Of a DNA stretch of 64,000 nt, positions 63,386 to 64,000 are shown piece after piece. Origin of the DNA: Ruegeria sp. EL01 (GTDB lineage Bacteria > Pseudomonadota > Alphaproteobacteria > Rhodobacterales > Rhodobacteraceae); the NCBI RefSeq assembly GCF_900313035.1, contig NZ_OMPS01000041.1:186001-250000 (forward strand), read 5' to 3'. Numbering within the stretch: the first letter of the stretch is position 1; the number at the start of each line of letters is the position of its first letter. The notes under the pieces were generated by a model that had not been told where the DNA came from, did not search any database, and saw only the letters and a list, made by a program, of their open reading frames with translations. Position numbers and translations under genes: made by a program.

Positions 63386-64000
63386 TCAGGTGAATTTATA
63401 GTCTCGCGGGAACCCATACGGTGCCTTTTTCCCGACACTTGCACGTTTGGCCAGCCATGGGCTCAAGTCCGCTTCGTGACGCGTTTTGTCTCCGCCCATG
63501 GACCATTTCAGGCCATCTTCCCAGCTAAAGGTCGTCAGGTCTGACAGGCCGCCATCCAATTCCAGCGTGCCCTGACGTCCGCGTGCCATATTGTACTTTT
63601 GCAAGCGCACGCCTTTGCCGCGGGTCATCTCGGGCAGATCCTCGATCGGGAAGACCAGGAATTTCCCGTTTTCTGACACGACAGCCACGTGATCACCATC
63701 AACGGGCTTGCAGATCATGGCTGTTTCACTGTCTTTGACATTCAGCACCTGCTTGCCGTTACGGGTCTGGGCGAGGACGTCATCCTCGGGCACCATGAAC
63801 CCGTTACCCGCATCTGAAGCTACCAGCAGCTTACGCCCCGGTTTATGGATCAGGATATCGATGATCTGCGCTTCGTTGGGCAGATCGACCATTAGACGCA
63901 GCGGCTCACCCATGCCCCGCCCGCCGGGCAGATTGGATGCACTCAGGGTATAGAACCGCCCGTTCGAGGCAAAGACCAGCAAACGATCCGTCGTTTCGGC
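63386..64000 (-). CDS. parC: DNA topoisomerase IV subunit A (ParC), C-terminal part
   Basis: The window covers the last 205 codons; the 5' part lies outside. This is the C-terminal beta-pinwheel that wraps DNA, with blades such as LLVFASNGRFYTLSASNLPG and NGFMVPEDDVLAQTRNGKQV. GyrA would carry the GQRG-type box and usually an acidic tail; here the end KKAPYGFPRDYKFT is of the alphaproteobacterial ParC kind. TopoIV decatenates daughter chromosomes. Confidence 0.88.
   Translation of the reverse strand, partial: AETTDRLLVFASNGRFYTLSASNLPGGRGMGEPLRLMVDLPNEAQIIDILIHKPGRKLLVASDAGNGFMVPEDDVLAQTRNGKQVLNVKDSETAMICKPVDGDHVAVVSENGKFLVFPIEDLPEMTRGKGVRLQKYNMARGRQGTLELDGGLSDLTTFSWEDGLKWSMGGDKTRHEADLSPWLAKRASVGKKAPYGFPRDYKFT

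Overview
The window looks like the chromosome of a marine Roseobacter-group alphaproteobacterium (Rhodobacteraceae). The grounds are moderately high GC, a miaB/phoH neighbourhood, an Irr-type Fur regulator beside fabA-fabB-fabI, glycine-betaine-type demethylase genes (MttB-like protein plus GcvT-fused flavin oxidoreductases), a complete C-P lyase operon, and many close homologues recalled from this group. This is inference from gene content; no database search was run. No CRISPR array, rRNA, tRNA, insertion sequence or prophage was found.

Layout. 1-3022 (minus): partial phoH, an outer-membrane beta-barrel gene and miaB. 3132-5793: a glycosyltransferase-like gene, then a PhyH-type dioxygenase divergent from a LysR regulator. 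5798-8972: irr divergent from fabA-fabB-fabI (unsaturated fatty-acid and membrane lipid synthesis), then a 59-residue membrane protein whose ribosome site lies in a hairpin, and an FKBP isomerase. 9784-17587 (plus): mixed catabolic genes, namely a HAD dehalogenase-like protein, three alpha/beta hydrolases including a lone pcaD-like gene, a Thr/Ser dehydratase, a Tet-like MFS exporter, a zinc alcohol dehydrogenase and an enolase-superfamily dehydratase. 17745-20696 (minus): a roughly 1000-residue ABC-exporter-like protein with a degenerate nucleotide-binding domain and a cyclic-nucleotide-binding tail.

22147-28078 (minus) is a tight four-gene operon: FAD/GcvT demethylase, MttB-family methyltransferase, TetR regulator and FAD oxidoreductase. 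It probably strips methyl groups from a quaternary or tertiary amine under TetR control. 28192-29338 holds a GST and a small methyltransferase. 29571-36794 (plus) is a peptide/opine/nickel-type ABC importer co-transcribed with a class III CoA-transferase. A large MscS channel (minus) follows.

39647-46142 (plus) is a seven-gene, mostly overlapping operon: four glycosyltransferase-fold proteins, a histidine phosphatase, a polysaccharide-deacetylase-like protein and a methyltransferase that is a paralogue of the one at 28841. It looks like a dedicated surface or secreted glycan pathway of unknown product and is the best candidate for an undescribed system.

46165-58947 is the phosphonate region: phnM, a DUF1045 gene, phnN-L-K-J-I-H-G, divergent phnF, a hexapeptide acetyltransferase and the phnE-E-D-C transporter. 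It carries a plausible PhnF operator and a Pho-box-like site. Two genes face against the C-P lyase operon: DUF1045 between phnM and phnN, and a small Gly-rich membrane protein between phnJ and phnI. The window ends with rpe, two small orphan genes of less typical composition, tuf with a strong terminator, a lipoprotein gene and the 3' end of parC.
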